A stretch of 64,000 bases of DNA from Parachlamydiaceae bacterium (GTDB lineage Bacteria; Chlamydiota; Chlamydiia; Chlamydiales; Parachlamydiaceae), in NCBI GenBank assembly GCA_013821265.1, contig JACDHD010000002.1, positions 23,614 to 87,613 of the forward strand, given 5' to 3'. Made by a program: the position numbers and the translations under genes. The notes beneath the pieces are model-generated. The model worked only from the letters and a program-made list of their open reading frames with translations, searched no databases and was not told the origin of the DNA. Numbering within the stretch: position 1 is the stretch's first letter; each line of letters starts with the position of its first letter. Shown here piece by piece: positions 1-8,781 of this stretch.

Positions 1-125
1 ATATTCTTGCTCATCTTGTCGCCGAAGGCGATCCTGCCTCTCTTGTTATTCTTATTCTAAATGTTTTCCAAAGGTTTGACTTATGCAATTGTCTCAATCA
101 GACCAATTCTTAGTCCATTCTATCT
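1..125. repeat. Right half of a modular palindromic intergenic element
   Basis: The window opens inside a repeat. Bases 1-78 closely match 57039-57112, including the small palindrome GTCGCCGAAGGCGAT, and are followed by the common outer repeat ACTTATGCAATTGTCTCA at 79-96 and a GTCCATT end near 113-119. The prpD stop codon begins at 139. The left half lies outside the window. Confidence 0.75.
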
Positions 126-138
126 ATGTCTAATCTTA

Positions 139-1536
139 CTAAAATAAACCCAACAGTTCGTGTACAGACATTTTAATTAACCTTTCATGGTCCTGAAACA
201 GTTCTGTGAGCTGTTTTACCTTATCTGCATCATAGTGAGACGCAATATTCTTTGTAAATTTTTCAAACAGCAAAGGAACAGCCTCTTTACGCCTTCTGCG
301 ATGACCTAATGGATAGTTAACCTCAACAGGACCTAACTGAGATCCATCTGTAAATGTAATGGTAATGGCATTTGCGATCGATCTCTTGTCTGCGTGTAAG
401 TACTCTTCACTGTATTGCAAACTTTCTTTTAGATGCATTTTCTGGCGCAGAAAATCAATCCTTACATCTTCTGCTGCATCATCTTCATAATCCTCGGCTG
501 TCAGTTTACCTTTCATAAGGGCGATCGCGACCATATACTGCAGACAGTGATCGCGATCTGCAGGATTTTGCAAAGGTCCCTTTTTATCGATAATGCGTAT
601 CGCTGCGTTATGAGTGGTAATGTCGATGCGTGCAATATCCTCAAGTTGATCTTTGACTTTTTGATGCAGTTGTAATGCACATTCTACGGCTGTTTGAGCA
701 TGAAATTCAGCGGGGAATGCGATTTTAAATAGGATGTTTTCCATTACATAGCTTTCTAAGGGCTGCGAAAGCGTTAGAGGCATCCCTTTCCATAAGACGT
801 CCTGGAATCCCCATTTCGAAGCTGATAAGGCACTAGGATATCCCATTTCTCCTTGCATTGTGAACCATGCAAGTTGTAATCCACGACGTGTCGCGTCGCC
901 AGCTGCCCAGGATTTGCGAGATCCTGTGTTGGGAAAGTGACGATAAGTTCGAAGAGGTCCTGTATCGATCCATGCTTGTGTTAAAGCATCGCATATTTGA
1001 TTTTGTGTTGCTCCTAAAATCTTTGCTGATACTGCTGTTGAGGCTATCTTTACCAGAATAACGTGATCAAACCCCATCTTGTTAAAGCTGTTCGTTAATG
1101 CGAGAACACCTTGAATTTCATATGCCTGTATCATTGCTTGTAGCAGTTCTAGGACTGTGACTTTACGAGTTGTTTGATCGGTGTAGTCGGCAACAGCCAA
1201 AAGGCTTCCTAGATTATCTGAAGGATGTCCCCATTCTGCTGCCAGCCATGTATCGTTGTAGTCTAACCAGCGAATCATAGTGCCTATATTGAATGCTGCA
1301 AGAATAGGGTCTAGAGCGAAATCCGTTCCTGGAACTCTTGTCCCATTAGGGACAGTGGAATTTGGAAGAATAGGTCCCAATAGCTTGGTGCATTCAGAAA
1401 AGCGTAAAGACAAGATAGCGCATCCTAAAGCATCTGCAAGGCAAAGTCTAGCGGTCTGATACGCTTCATCACTGAAGGAAGGTGGTGTGAAGGTGTACGA
1501 TGCAATTGTTTCGATAATGGGATCGTACATGGTCAT
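139..1536 (-). CDS. prpD: 2-methylcitrate dehydratase (MmgE/PrpD family)
   Basis: This 465-residue protein belongs to the MmgE/PrpD family, which dehydrates 2-methylcitrate to methylaconitate in the cytoplasmic methylcitrate cycle of propionyl-CoA breakdown. Family hallmarks are the N-terminal run with RWLDYNDTW and GHPSDNLG (about residues 89-110) and the helical lid domain after residue 270. Its length is usual for bacterial PrpD. The start is the first of two close ATGs (MTMYD), one base after the stop of the upstream methylcitrate synthase gene, so the two are translationally linked. It is the last gene of the leftward cluster ech-prpC-prpD. The aconitase needed to hydrate the product is not in the window. 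The family also contains cis-aconitate decarboxylase-like members, but the prpB and prpC neighbours make PrpD by far the best call. Confidence 0.93.
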   Translation of the reverse strand: MTMYDPIIETIASYTFTPPSFSDEAYQTARLCLADALGCAILSLRFSECTKLLGPILPNSTVPNGTRVPGTDFALDPILAAFNIGTMIRWLDYNDTWLAAEWGHPSDNLGSLLAVADYTDQTTRKVTVLELLQAMIQAYEIQGVLALTNSFNKMGFDHVILVKIASTAVSAKILGATQNQICDALTQAWIDTGPLRTYRHFPNTGSRKSWAAGDATRRGLQLAWFTMQGEMGYPSALSASKWGFQDVLWKGMPLTLSQPLESYVMENILFKIAFPAEFHAQTAVECALQLHQKVKDQLEDIARIDITTHNAAIRIIDKKGPLQNPADRDHCLQYMVAIALMKGKLTAEDYEDDAAEDVRIDFLRQKMHLKESLQYSEEYLHADKRSIANAITITFTDGSQLGPVEVNYPLGHRRRRKEAVPLLFEKFTKNIASHYDADKVKQLTELFQDHERLIKMSVHELLGLF

Positions 1537-1537
1537 G

Positions 1538-2665
1538 TTATCGCAGTTTGGCAGGTTTCCACTCGCGTGGTAACGGACCCGTATAATTGCTGAGAGGGCG
1601 AATGAGCTTGTTATTTGCTCGTTGTTCCATCAGATGAGCTGACCAACCAGTGATGCGAGACATAACAAAAAGCGGAGTAAATAAAAGTGTTGGAATTTCC
1701 ATAAAGTGATACGCAAGAGCGCTATAGAAGTCGAGATTTGGAAATAGCTGTTTCGTTTCCCACATAGTGTTCTCTATTTGTTCGGCTATCGCCAGTAATC
1801 TAAAGTGTTGTTCTGTTTTTGCGAGTCTTTTCGCCCATGCTTTAATGACAGCAGAACGTGGATCGGAGGTGGTATAGACGCGGTGTCCAAAGCCCATAAT
1901 CAATTGCTTCTGCTCAAGCATGCGGTTGATGCCTTGGCGCGCTTCTTCTGGTGAATGGAATTGAGAGATCAGTGCCATTGCTGCTTCATTGGCTCCGCCG
2001 TGAAGCGGCCCGCGCAAAGCGCCGATTCCGCCACAAATCGCAGAATAGAAATCGGAAAGTGTGCTTGCAATCGTACGTACGGTAAATGTTGAGGCGTTGA
2101 ATTCATGTTCTGCATACAGGATAAGTGAGGCGTCCAAGCATTGCAACGAAAGATCATCTGGAGCGCGATCTAATATTAAACGCAGAATATGGCCTGCCAT
2201 TGTTTCCTCCTCTGTGTTCAACACACTGCGCTTCTTGGTTTGGTGGAAGCGCATCCAGTAGAGGACAATAGAGCCTAGGCAAGCAATGAGTCGGTCAGCT
2301 ACTGCTAGTTGATCGTGCTGAGAAGATTCTGGTTCTATATTCCCCAACACAGAACAACCTGTGCGCAGAACGTCCATCATATTGCTGTTAGGAGGCAAAT
2401 GCTCAAGGATGCTTTTTAAATCTGGAGGTAGATCGCGCAGGTTTTTTAATTTAGCTTGGTAAGTGATAAGTTTTTGTTGATTAGGTAATTCTCCTCTCGT
2501 CAGCAACCATGCCACTTCTTCAAAAGAGGCGTGCGCCCCGAGGTCTTCGATAGAATATCCTCGATACAGTAGGCTCTCTTCTGCTGCACTGCAGAGGCAA
2601 ATGGCTGAGTCTCCGGCGATGATGCCAGCAAGGCCTCCCGTTTTCGGATTTTTCGCATTACTCAT
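1538..2665 (-). CDS. prpC: 2-methylcitrate synthase / citrate synthase family
   Basis: A 375-residue citrate synthase-fold enzyme of the short type used for methylcitrate synthases. Visible active-site blocks are GPLHGGANEAAM (first catalytic His), MGFGHRVY (second His) and PNLDFYSALAYH with the catalytic Asp. It should condense propionyl-CoA, and possibly acetyl-CoA, with oxaloacetate. Acyl preference cannot be read from sequence. Position between enoyl-CoA hydratase (4-base ATGA overlap upstream) and prpD (1-base gap downstream), with prpB on the other side of the divergent region, argues for methylcitrate synthase rather than the main citrate synthase. Confidence 0.9.
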   Translation of the reverse strand: MSNAKNPKTGGLAGIIAGDSAICLCSAAEESLLYRGYSIEDLGAHASFEEVAWLLTRGELPNQQKLITYQAKLKNLRDLPPDLKSILEHLPPNSNMMDVLRTGCSVLGNIEPESSQHDQLAVADRLIACLGSIVLYWMRFHQTKKRSVLNTEEETMAGHILRLILDRAPDDLSLQCLDASLILYAEHEFNASTFTVRTIASTLSDFYSAICGGIGALRGPLHGGANEAAMALISQFHSPEEARQGINRMLEQKQLIMGFGHRVYTTSDPRSAVIKAWAKRLAKTEQHFRLLAIAEQIENTMWETKQLFPNLDFYSALAYHFMEIPTLLFTPLFVMSRITGWSAHLMEQRANNKLIRPLSNYTGPLPREWKPAKLR

Positions 2666-3438
2666 GAAGAAACCCCTGATACTTTATGTTTTGCGATGAA
2701 TGCACAGATGGCGTCTTTACTCTCTTGGGAAGCGAAACAAATGCTAAAGAGGTGGCGTTCTAATTCTAAAGCCCCTGCCAAGCTTAAATGTTCACCGTTG
2801 TTAATGGCGCTTTTTGCATGAATGAGTGCTGCATAAGAGTGTTTGATAATTTCCTTTACACTGTCTAAACATTCTTGAAGAAGTCGATCGGGTTCACACA
2901 CTTGATTGATGATGCCTAATTTTTCTGCTGTGGCAGCAGAAAAGAGTTTGCCGCTAAAAATTAACTCCTTCGCTTGGCGCATACCGACTGCATTAGCAAG
3001 CCTGACTGTTCCACCAAAGCTAGGAATGAGGCCGAGTGTTATTTCTGGTAGTCCTAGTTGAGCTGTGCTGCTGGCATAGGCAAAATCACACGCCAATGCC
3101 ATCTCTAGTCCTCCACCCAACGCGTATCCATTTATAGCTGCCAAGGTCAGGAAAGGAGCTGTTTCTAAGGCGTTAGCTACACGTTGACCCATTTCGCAAA
3201 ATTGCAGGAGTTGAGGGTGTGATAATACCTGCATTTCTTTGATGTCTGCTCCGGCAATAAATGCTTTTTTGCCAGCTCCAGTGAGGATTACTGCTTTGAT
3301 CTGATCCTGAGGAGCTATGACTTGGATGAAGTGCAACAATTCTTCTAAAAGATCATGATTAAGAGCGTTTAAAACGTTGGGTCGGTTAATGGTGATGGTT
3401 GCAATCTGATCGGAGTGGTCATAAGTAAGATGTTTCAT
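2662..3438 (-). CDS. Enoyl-CoA hydratase (crotonase family)
   Basis: A 258-residue crotonase. The oxyanion-hole block AGADIKEM and both catalytic glutamates are visible, in GGGLEMALACDF and in GLPEITLGLIPSFGGT. It should add water to short-chain 2-enoyl-CoA. First gene of the leftward ech-prpC-prpD cluster; its stop overlaps the prpC start as ATGA. With the divergently placed hydroxyacyl-CoA dehydrogenase and thiolase it would give the hydratase, oxidation and thiolysis steps of one beta-oxidation turn. No acyl-CoA dehydrogenase is present in the window. The true substrate (for example tiglyl-CoA from isoleucine, or crotonyl-CoA) is not determinable here. Confidence 0.93.
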   Translation of the reverse strand: MKHLTYDHSDQIATITINRPNVLNALNHDLLEELLHFIQVIAPQDQIKAVILTGAGKKAFIAGADIKEMQVLSHPQLLQFCEMGQRVANALETAPFLTLAAINGYALGGGLEMALACDFAYASSTAQLGLPEITLGLIPSFGGTVRLANAVGMRQAKELIFSGKLFSAATAEKLGIINQVCEPDRLLQECLDSVKEIIKHSYAALIHAKSAINNGEHLSLAGALELERHLFSICFASQESKDAICAFIAKHKVSGVSS

Positions 3439-3499
3439 AAAAATTTTCTATAGCAGCAACTTGATTTAATAGGAAACGAAAGACGAAAAGAACTAAGGC

Positions 3500-4086
3500 A
3501 GAAGGAATCAGCTGCAGAAGTGTTCGTTTTGTTTTTTTACCACCGAGACACAGAGAGCACAGAGAAGGCAATTGCAGACGTATTCTTCGTAGTGTATTTG
3601 CAGCTTTCAGGCTACTGTTGATAGGCTTTTTGTTGTCTTTTTAAAAAACTGAGGCTTTTTAAAAACCAGCCAGGCGAAGTTGGTCTGACGACAACTTCGC
3701 ACTTACTTTGCTTCGCAAAGATGCTGGCGCTAGTGTTTTTTAACAGTTACTAATTTTTACCATTGAGTATGTCTAGAGTTATTTTGGTGAAATCAACATT
3801 TTGTCTCTACGTCAAATCAAAGGCATCTAAAAGTGGATATTAGAAGCTGGCTTAATAAGTAACGGTGAAACCTTTGCGAAGCAAAGTAAGTGCGAAATTG
3901 TCGCAAGACAATTTTGCCTTGGCTGGTTTTTAAAAAGCCTCATCTTTTTAAAAAGATATCGAAAAGCCTATCACCATGTGCCTCAAAGCTACAAATAATC
4001 TACGACGAATACGTCTGCAATTGCCTTCTCAGGTCTCGGTGGTAAAAAACAAAACGAACACTTTTGCAATCGTCTCCTTTAGTCCC
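3500..4086. repeat. Long imperfect inverted repeat between the divergent acyl-CoA clusters
   Basis: This gene-free stretch of about 760 bases between ech and prpB is mostly one large palindrome. The left arm runs from GTTCGTTTTG near 3522 through CCACCGAGACACAGAG and GCAATTGCAGACGTATTC to the GCGAAG-rich block near 3710. The right arm repeats these in reverse complement from about 3870 to 4066, ending in CAAAACGAACAC. The outer end ACTTTTGCAATCGTCTCC at 4060-4077 is a variant of the outer repeat seen in other elements of this window. Inner blocks with GAGGCTTTTTAAAAACCAGC are shared with the element at 8425-8781. No ORF or RNA gene was recognised inside. It must also contain the two divergent promoters, which I could not place. 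Confidence 0.8.
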
Positions 4087-4087
4087 T

Positions 4088-4115
4088 TTCTTCCTTCCTT
4101 CCTTCCTTCCTTCCT
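4088..4115. repeat. TTCC tetranucleotide microsatellite
   Basis: About six to seven tandem TTCC units lie roughly 85 bases upstream of the prpB start codon. Simple repeats of this type can change length by slippage; here it is outside any reading frame, so any effect would be on transcription of the prpB cluster. Confidence 0.85.
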
Positions 4116-4197
4116 ACTCCCATTGTTCTTTTAAAAACAAATATTTCACGAAAAAATCAATCACTTGTGTACAAGCAGTTATTTAGGAGATACCTCA

Positions 4198-5073
4198 ATG
4201 AAGAGCAGTCCAGGCCAAAAATTTCGTCATGCTCTTGCTAGCGAGAAGCCCTTGCAAATTGTGGGCACTGTCAATGCATACACCGCAATGATGGCTCAGC
4301 AAATGGGATTTCGTGCGATTTATGTTTCAGGTGCCGGAGTCTCCAATGTCTCTTATGGGTTGCCTGATTTAGCCATGACAACTTTAGACAATGTTTTAGA
4401 AGATGTCAGGCGCATCTCGTCAGCAGTCACTCTACCAATTCTTGTCGATATCGATACAGGCTGGGGAAATCAATTGATGATTGCACGCACTGTGCGTGAA
4501 ATGATTAAAGCTGGAGCGGCCGCTGTACATATCGAAGATCAAGTATTCAACAAACGCTGTGGACACCGCCCAGGGAAAAAAATCGTTTCTTGTGAAGAGA
4601 TGCAAGAGCGTATACGCATTGCAGTGCGCACTAAGCAGGAAGAAGATGATAGCTTTATGATCATGGCGCGCAGCGATGCGTTGGCAACCGAAGGGCTAGA
4701 AGGATTGCTAAAACGTGTCATAGCCTACCAGGAAGCGGGAGCAGAAATGATATTCGTGGAGGCAATGCAATCCCTAGAACAATACTCAGCGGTTAAACGC
4801 GCACTAGGGATTCCCATTTTAGCTAATGCCACAGAATTTGGAATAACGCCTATCTGGGAGTTAAAGCAATTTGCAGAAGCTGAGGTAGATTGTGTATTGT
4901 ACCCTCTGACTGTAGCCAGAGCAATGAATCTTGCCGCCTTCAATACGCTAAAATCTTTACGGGAGCAAGGTTCCCAGAAGGGATTTTTGGATAAGCTTCA
5001 AAGTCGAGAAGAGCTGTATCGCTTTTTAGATTACTATTCTTATGAAGAAAAAGCAGGTAAAGATGAACGTTGA
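4198..5073 (+). CDS. prpB: 2-methylisocitrate lyase
   Basis: A 291-residue member of the isocitrate lyase/PEP mutase superfamily. It cleaves 2-methylisocitrate to pyruvate and succinate in the cytoplasm. Signature features are the metal-binding DIDTGWG segment and the catalytic-loop cysteine in KRCGHRPGK. The ATG at 4198 is chosen because AGGAG lies 8 bases before it; an in-frame TTG at 4165 has no such site. First gene of a tightly packed rightward cluster prpB - hydroxyacyl-CoA dehydrogenase - thiolase - ComB; the next gene starts inside its 3' end. Confidence 0.95.
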   Translation: MKSSPGQKFRHALASEKPLQIVGTVNAYTAMMAQQMGFRAIYVSGAGVSNVSYGLPDLAMTTLDNVLEDVRRISSAVTLPILVDIDTGWGNQLMIARTVREMIKAGAAAVHIEDQVFNKRCGHRPGKKIVSCEEMQERIRIAVRTKQEEDDSFMIMARSDALATEGLEGLLKRVIAYQEAGAEMIFVEAMQSLEQYSAVKRALGIPILANATEFGITPIWELKQFAEAEVDCVLYPLTVARAMNLAAFNTLKSLREQGSQKGFLDKLQSREELYRFLDYYSYEEKAGKDER

Positions 5074-6433
5074 TGAAGCCTTAAAGCGCGTAGCAGTCCT
5101 TGGTGCGGCAGGAAAAATGGGAAGCGGGATCGCGACGTTATTGCTGCAAGAAATGGCGCGCTCTGAGGCATCTACCTTAGGCCAAGTAGGAAGCGGTGAG
5201 TATCGACTTGTCTTAATTGATTCTAATGAAAAAGCTCTCATTCAACTGCGTCGGCAGTTGCGATCGCATCTTACAAAATATTCTGAAAAGAATATCAATG
5301 CTCTCAGGCAATACTACGCAAACAATCCAAAGCTTGTCAGCAATGAAGAAATGATCGACGCATTTGTGGAAGGTGCCTTAGATTGTGTACGCATGGATAT
5401 CGATCCCTATCATGCTGTAGGAGCACATTTAGTGTTTGAAGCGATTGCAGAGGATCTGCAGGCGAAGACACAGATTTTTTCAGCTCTGAACAAAATGAAG
5501 AAGGGAACGCAATATTACCTAAGTAATACCTCATCCATTCCCATTTCCGTGTTGAATGAGCAGAGTTACCTAAAAAATACTCTTGTGGGCTTTCATTTTT
5601 ATAATCCACCAGCCGTGCAAAAAATACTGGAAATTGTGATTCCTGAAAATACAGATCCAGAACTCGCACTATTGGTTCCAGAACTAGGTAAACGACTAAA
5701 TAAAGTCATGGTAACAGCAGATGATGTCGCAGGATTTATAGGAAATGGATACTTTATTCGCGAACTAACAGAAGCATGCCAAATGGCCAAAAAATTAGCT
5801 TCAGAACGTTCTTGGGAATTACCAAAAGCTGTGTATGCGATTGATAGAGTAATGAAAACTTATCTCCTACGCCCCATGGGTGTTTTCCAACTGATGGATT
5901 ACATAGGAATAGATATTTGCTGCAATATTGCTAAAACTATGCAGCAGTATATTCCTAATGAGACTTTTGGTGATGTGTGGATGCAAACATTAGTGGAGCA
6001 AGGAGTTCGTGGAGGCCAACATCCAGATGGCACTCAAAAGCCAGGTTGCTTTCAGTATGAGCATCATCATGTCAGTGGAGTGTACGACATTGAACTTAAA
6101 AAATACCTTTCTGTAACAAGCTTTACTGAAGAAGTGGATGCTGCCTTGGGAATCCATTCCAAGGTATTAACACATTCACAAGCGCGTCAAGAAAAACAGG
6201 AGGCACTCTATGCATATCTCCAAAAGATCTGGCTTGGAGATACATTAGGAGTTCGTTTGGCCAAACAATTTACGACACATACTCAGAATATTGCACAACA
6301 TTTGGTCGTTACACGAGTGGTAAAAAATTTAGAAGATTTAGACACTGTATTAAAAGATGGTTTTTTTCATCTGTACGGAACTCAAGAGATACCAAAAATT
6401 AATGCAGAGTTTGCAATGCGAGGTAAGCGATGA
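5063..6433 (+). CDS. 3-hydroxyacyl-CoA dehydrogenase
   Basis: A 456-residue NAD-dependent dehydrogenase. The N-terminal Rossmann motif GAAGKMGSGIA is clear. NTSSIPI and GFHFYNPP carry the catalytic Ser/Asn and His region, and DDVAGFIGNGY begins the helical C-terminal domain. It is longer than single-function enzymes of about 290 residues and has about 60 extra residues between the NAD motif and the catalytic part. It lacks an enoyl-CoA hydratase domain, so it is not a FadB fusion. The ATG at 5063 has a plausible AGG before it; an ATG at 5042 in the same frame is the alternative. Both overlap the end of prpB. It would oxidise the product of the divergently encoded hydratase. Confidence 0.88.
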   Translation: MNVDEALKRVAVLGAAGKMGSGIATLLLQEMARSEASTLGQVGSGEYRLVLIDSNEKALIQLRRQLRSHLTKYSEKNINALRQYYANNPKLVSNEEMIDAFVEGALDCVRMDIDPYHAVGAHLVFEAIAEDLQAKTQIFSALNKMKKGTQYYLSNTSSIPISVLNEQSYLKNTLVGFHFYNPPAVQKILEIVIPENTDPELALLVPELGKRLNKVMVTADDVAGFIGNGYFIRELTEACQMAKKLASERSWELPKAVYAIDRVMKTYLLRPMGVFQLMDYIGIDICCNIAKTMQQYIPNETFGDVWMQTLVEQGVRGGQHPDGTQKPGCFQYEHHHVSGVYDIELKKYLSVTSFTEEVDAALGIHSKVLTHSQARQEKQEALYAYLQKIWLGDTLGVRLAKQFTTHTQNIAQHLVVTRVVKNLEDLDTVLKDGFFHLYGTQEIPKINAEFAMRGKR

Positions 6434-7671
6434 GGCCTTTAAGAAAACGCGTTTTTATTACTGCAGGATATAACACCGTTTATTTTGGATCTGGTCGTGA
6501 AGGATTTGATCCTAACAAACCTATGCGTGGATTTGAAGAATACTTGCTGGAATCAGCACAGGGAACATGTGCGCAGATCAAAAATCCAGATATTGATGAA
6601 GGCGTAATTGGTAGCTTTATGTCAGGGCGTTTTTTGAAACAGGCAAATCTTCCTGGCTTTTTGCCTTTTATGATTCCAAGCTTACAGGGAAAACCCTGCA
6701 CTGCTGTAGAAGGAGCTTGTGGTACAGGTGGAAGGGCTCTAGCAACAGCAATGCGGAGCATATTAGCAGATATGGCTGATGTTGTATTTGTAGCAGCTTT
6801 TGAGATTCAAAACAGCATGAAGGCTGTATATGGTGCGGATGTACTAGCTGGGGCTGCATATTATCATCAAGAACGCAAAAAGGGTGGAGCTTTCTTTTTT
6901 CCCGGTTTGTTTGCTGAAAGAGCGGGTGCCTACTATGATCGGTATGGATACGAAATGACCCGTCACGCAATGGCAAAATGGTATGAGCAGTCTATTCTTA
7001 ATGCGAGAAAGAATCCCAAAGCTCAAGAGTACCATAATAAAACAGAAGATCTCTTGGCGCTTGGATTGACACCCCCAAATCCCAAACAATTTGTCCCTTA
7101 TCTCAATTTGTATGATTGTTCCAAGGTATCAGATGGGGCCTCTTCTTTATTGATTGTTTCAGAAGAGGGGCTAAACCGTCTGGGAATTGCACTTTCGGAT
7201 GCAGTAGAAATTGTAGGAGTTGGTGAAGCGGAAGGAAATATTACGCTTGCTCCTGAAGATTTAACAAGCCTCTCTACGACCAAACTGGCTGTGCAAAAAG
7301 CATTCACGCAGGCAGGCATCGTTAAGGAAGATCTGGGTTTACTTGAGTTGCACGATTGCTTTTCCATCACGGCATTACTAGCTCTAGAGGCCATCGGATT
7401 TTGCAATCCAGGAAAAGCAGCACAGTTTATATTAGAAGAACAAACAAACCCAGAAGGGTTGATTCCAACGAATCTATCCGGCGGATTGGGTGGCTTTGGA
7501 CACCCTACCGGGGCTACTGGAGTGCGACAAATGGTGGACTTGCTCCATCAGTTAACAGGAGAAGCAGCAAATCAAATTAAATTGAAAAAGACTCATGGAA
7601 TGATGATAAGCATGGGCGGTAACGATAAAACTCTCACCAGCTTTGTAGTGAAAGCGACGGAAGGTGTATGA
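6430..7671 (+). CDS. Thiolase (acetyl-CoA C-acyltransferase, SCP2-like type)
   Basis: A 413-residue thiolase-fold protein. The nucleophilic Cys is in VEGACGTGGRA (about residue 95), the second motif is LELHDCFSITALLALE, and GGFGHPTGATG carries the catalytic His loop. The pattern resembles SCP-x/thiolase-like enzymes more than classical FadA. It should cleave 3-ketoacyl-CoA to acetyl-CoA plus a shortened acyl-CoA. If the substrate were 2-methylacetoacetyl-CoA the second product would be propionyl-CoA, which the methylcitrate genes next door could consume; this is inference. ATGA overlap at both ends shows it is the middle of a translationally coupled run. Confidence 0.88.
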   Translation: MRPLRKRVFITAGYNTVYFGSGREGFDPNKPMRGFEEYLLESAQGTCAQIKNPDIDEGVIGSFMSGRFLKQANLPGFLPFMIPSLQGKPCTAVEGACGTGGRALATAMRSILADMADVVFVAAFEIQNSMKAVYGADVLAGAAYYHQERKKGGAFFFPGLFAERAGAYYDRYGYEMTRHAMAKWYEQSILNARKNPKAQEYHNKTEDLLALGLTPPNPKQFVPYLNLYDCSKVSDGASSLLIVSEEGLNRLGIALSDAVEIVGVGEAEGNITLAPEDLTSLSTTKLAVQKAFTQAGIVKEDLGLLELHDCFSITALLALEAIGFCNPGKAAQFILEEQTNPEGLIPTNLSGGLGGFGHPTGATGVRQMVDLLHQLTGEAANQIKLKKTHGMMISMGGNDKTLTSFVVKATEGV

Positions 7672-8411
7672 AAATAGAGATTGTTAATCGATTTGATAAA
7701 ATTCCTGATGATGGCGTAGTGGTCGTCATTGATGTGATTCGAGCGTTTACAACAGCGGCTTATGCATTTGCTGCAGGTGCAGAAAAGATCTTGCTAGTAG
7801 GATCTGTCGACGAAGCCTTGGAACTGTATGTTCATCATACGAACTATCTATTGATGGGTGAACTGGAGGGTTGTCCAATTCCAGAATTTCATTTTAGTAA
7901 TTCACCTGTAGAGATATCAGAACAGGCACTAGAGGGCAGAACATTAATTCAACGCACCTCTTCGGGAACTCAAGGTGTCGTTGCTGCAAAGCATGGAGAA
8001 CGCATATTGGTCAGTAGTTTTGTCGTTGCTGAGGCAACTTTGCGCTATATACTGAAGTTATCTCCAGAACGTGTGATTTTTGTTGTCACAGGTTTTACCA
8101 AGGGCGGGGACGAAGATCGTGCCCTTGCAGAGTATCTAGAGCAGCGTTTGTTAGGTAATGAAGTAGATGCTACTTCCTATCTTGAACGCGTTATGGCCTC
8201 GCCAAGCGGGCAGATATTTGCAAGCAATAAGCATGCGCATTATCCTGAAGAGGATTTAGCTGCGGTGCTAGACATGAATCGCTTCAACTTTGCAATGGAA
8301 GTGCATAAGGAGAAGGGTCAGTTAGTTTTGAGACCTGTTTTTGAGAAAGGACACAATGTCCTCAAAGACGCAAACGACATCGCAGGTATACGCAAACGTA
8401 GAATTACATGA
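7668..8411 (+). CDS. ComB family protein (2-phosphosulfolactate phosphatase-like)
   Basis: A 247-residue protein matching the ComB family: DVIRAFTTA near the N-terminus, LMGELEGCPIPEF, then RTSSGTQGVVAA. Archetypal ComB is a Mg-dependent acid phosphatase of coenzyme M biosynthesis in methanogens. Many bacteria without coenzyme M carry homologs of unknown role. Here it is the last gene of the prpB - dehydrogenase - thiolase cluster, starting in a 4-base ATGA overlap with thiolase, so it is likely co-expressed with acyl-CoA metabolism. The phosphatase activity is family knowledge, while the substrate is unknown. Confidence 0.8.
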   Translation: MKIEIVNRFDKIPDDGVVVVIDVIRAFTTAAYAFAAGAEKILLVGSVDEALELYVHHTNYLLMGELEGCPIPEFHFSNSPVEISEQALEGRTLIQRTSSGTQGVVAAKHGERILVSSFVVAEATLRYILKLSPERVIFVVTGFTKGGDEDRALAEYLEQRLLGNEVDATSYLERVMASPSGQIFASNKHAHYPEEDLAAVLDMNRFNFAMEVHKEKGQLVLRPVFEKGHNVLKDANDIAGIRKRRIT

Positions 8412-8424
8412 GTTGTTGACTTTA

Positions 8425-8781
8425 CTGTGAAAGTAGCGTTCGGTTTGTTTTTTTACCACCGAGACACAGAGGCACAGAGAAGCACAGAGAGCGAGAAGGA
8501 ATTTGCGCAGCCTTGATGTGTTCTATGTAATGTTCTTCTATCATTTTTAAAAAGCTGAGGCTTTTTAAAAACCAGCATCCGTCTTAGGCTAAAGCCTAAG
8601 CGGAGTAGTTTTTCCATCTTACTCGTTACGTTGATACCAGATTCGAGTTTATTCTTTAACTTAACCCATTCTCAAATTTGAGAAGTAAAACGTTGATCGT
8701 CGGTCTTCTCGCTCTCTGTGCTGCTCTGTGCCTCTGTGTCTCTGTGGTAAAAATTAAAACGAAGACTGTGGCATTGTCTCA
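8425..8781. repeat. Palindromic intergenic element (CCACCGAGACACAGAGG type)
   Basis: This covers the gap of about 370 bases between comB and the convergent M16 protease gene. The left arm, from about 8435 to 8505, contains CCACCGAGACACAGAGGCAC and GAGAGCGAGAAG. The right arm, from about 8699 to 8760, is its reverse complement. The centre holds GAGGCTTTTTAAAAACCAGC, also found at 3651-3671, and a small palindrome TTAGGCTAAAGCCTAA. The right end ACTGTGGCATTGTCTCA at 8765-8781 is a degraded outer repeat and includes the stop codon of the protease gene. Confidence 0.8.

Noticed and set aside
3500..4086. Possible insertion sequence or transposase remnant
   Set aside because: No frame with transposase-like content was found; the structure is a palindrome only.
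4165..4197. Upstream TTG start for prpB adding 11 residues
   Set aside because: No ribosome site before it, while AGGAG is well placed for the ATG at 4198, and the added residues are not family-like.
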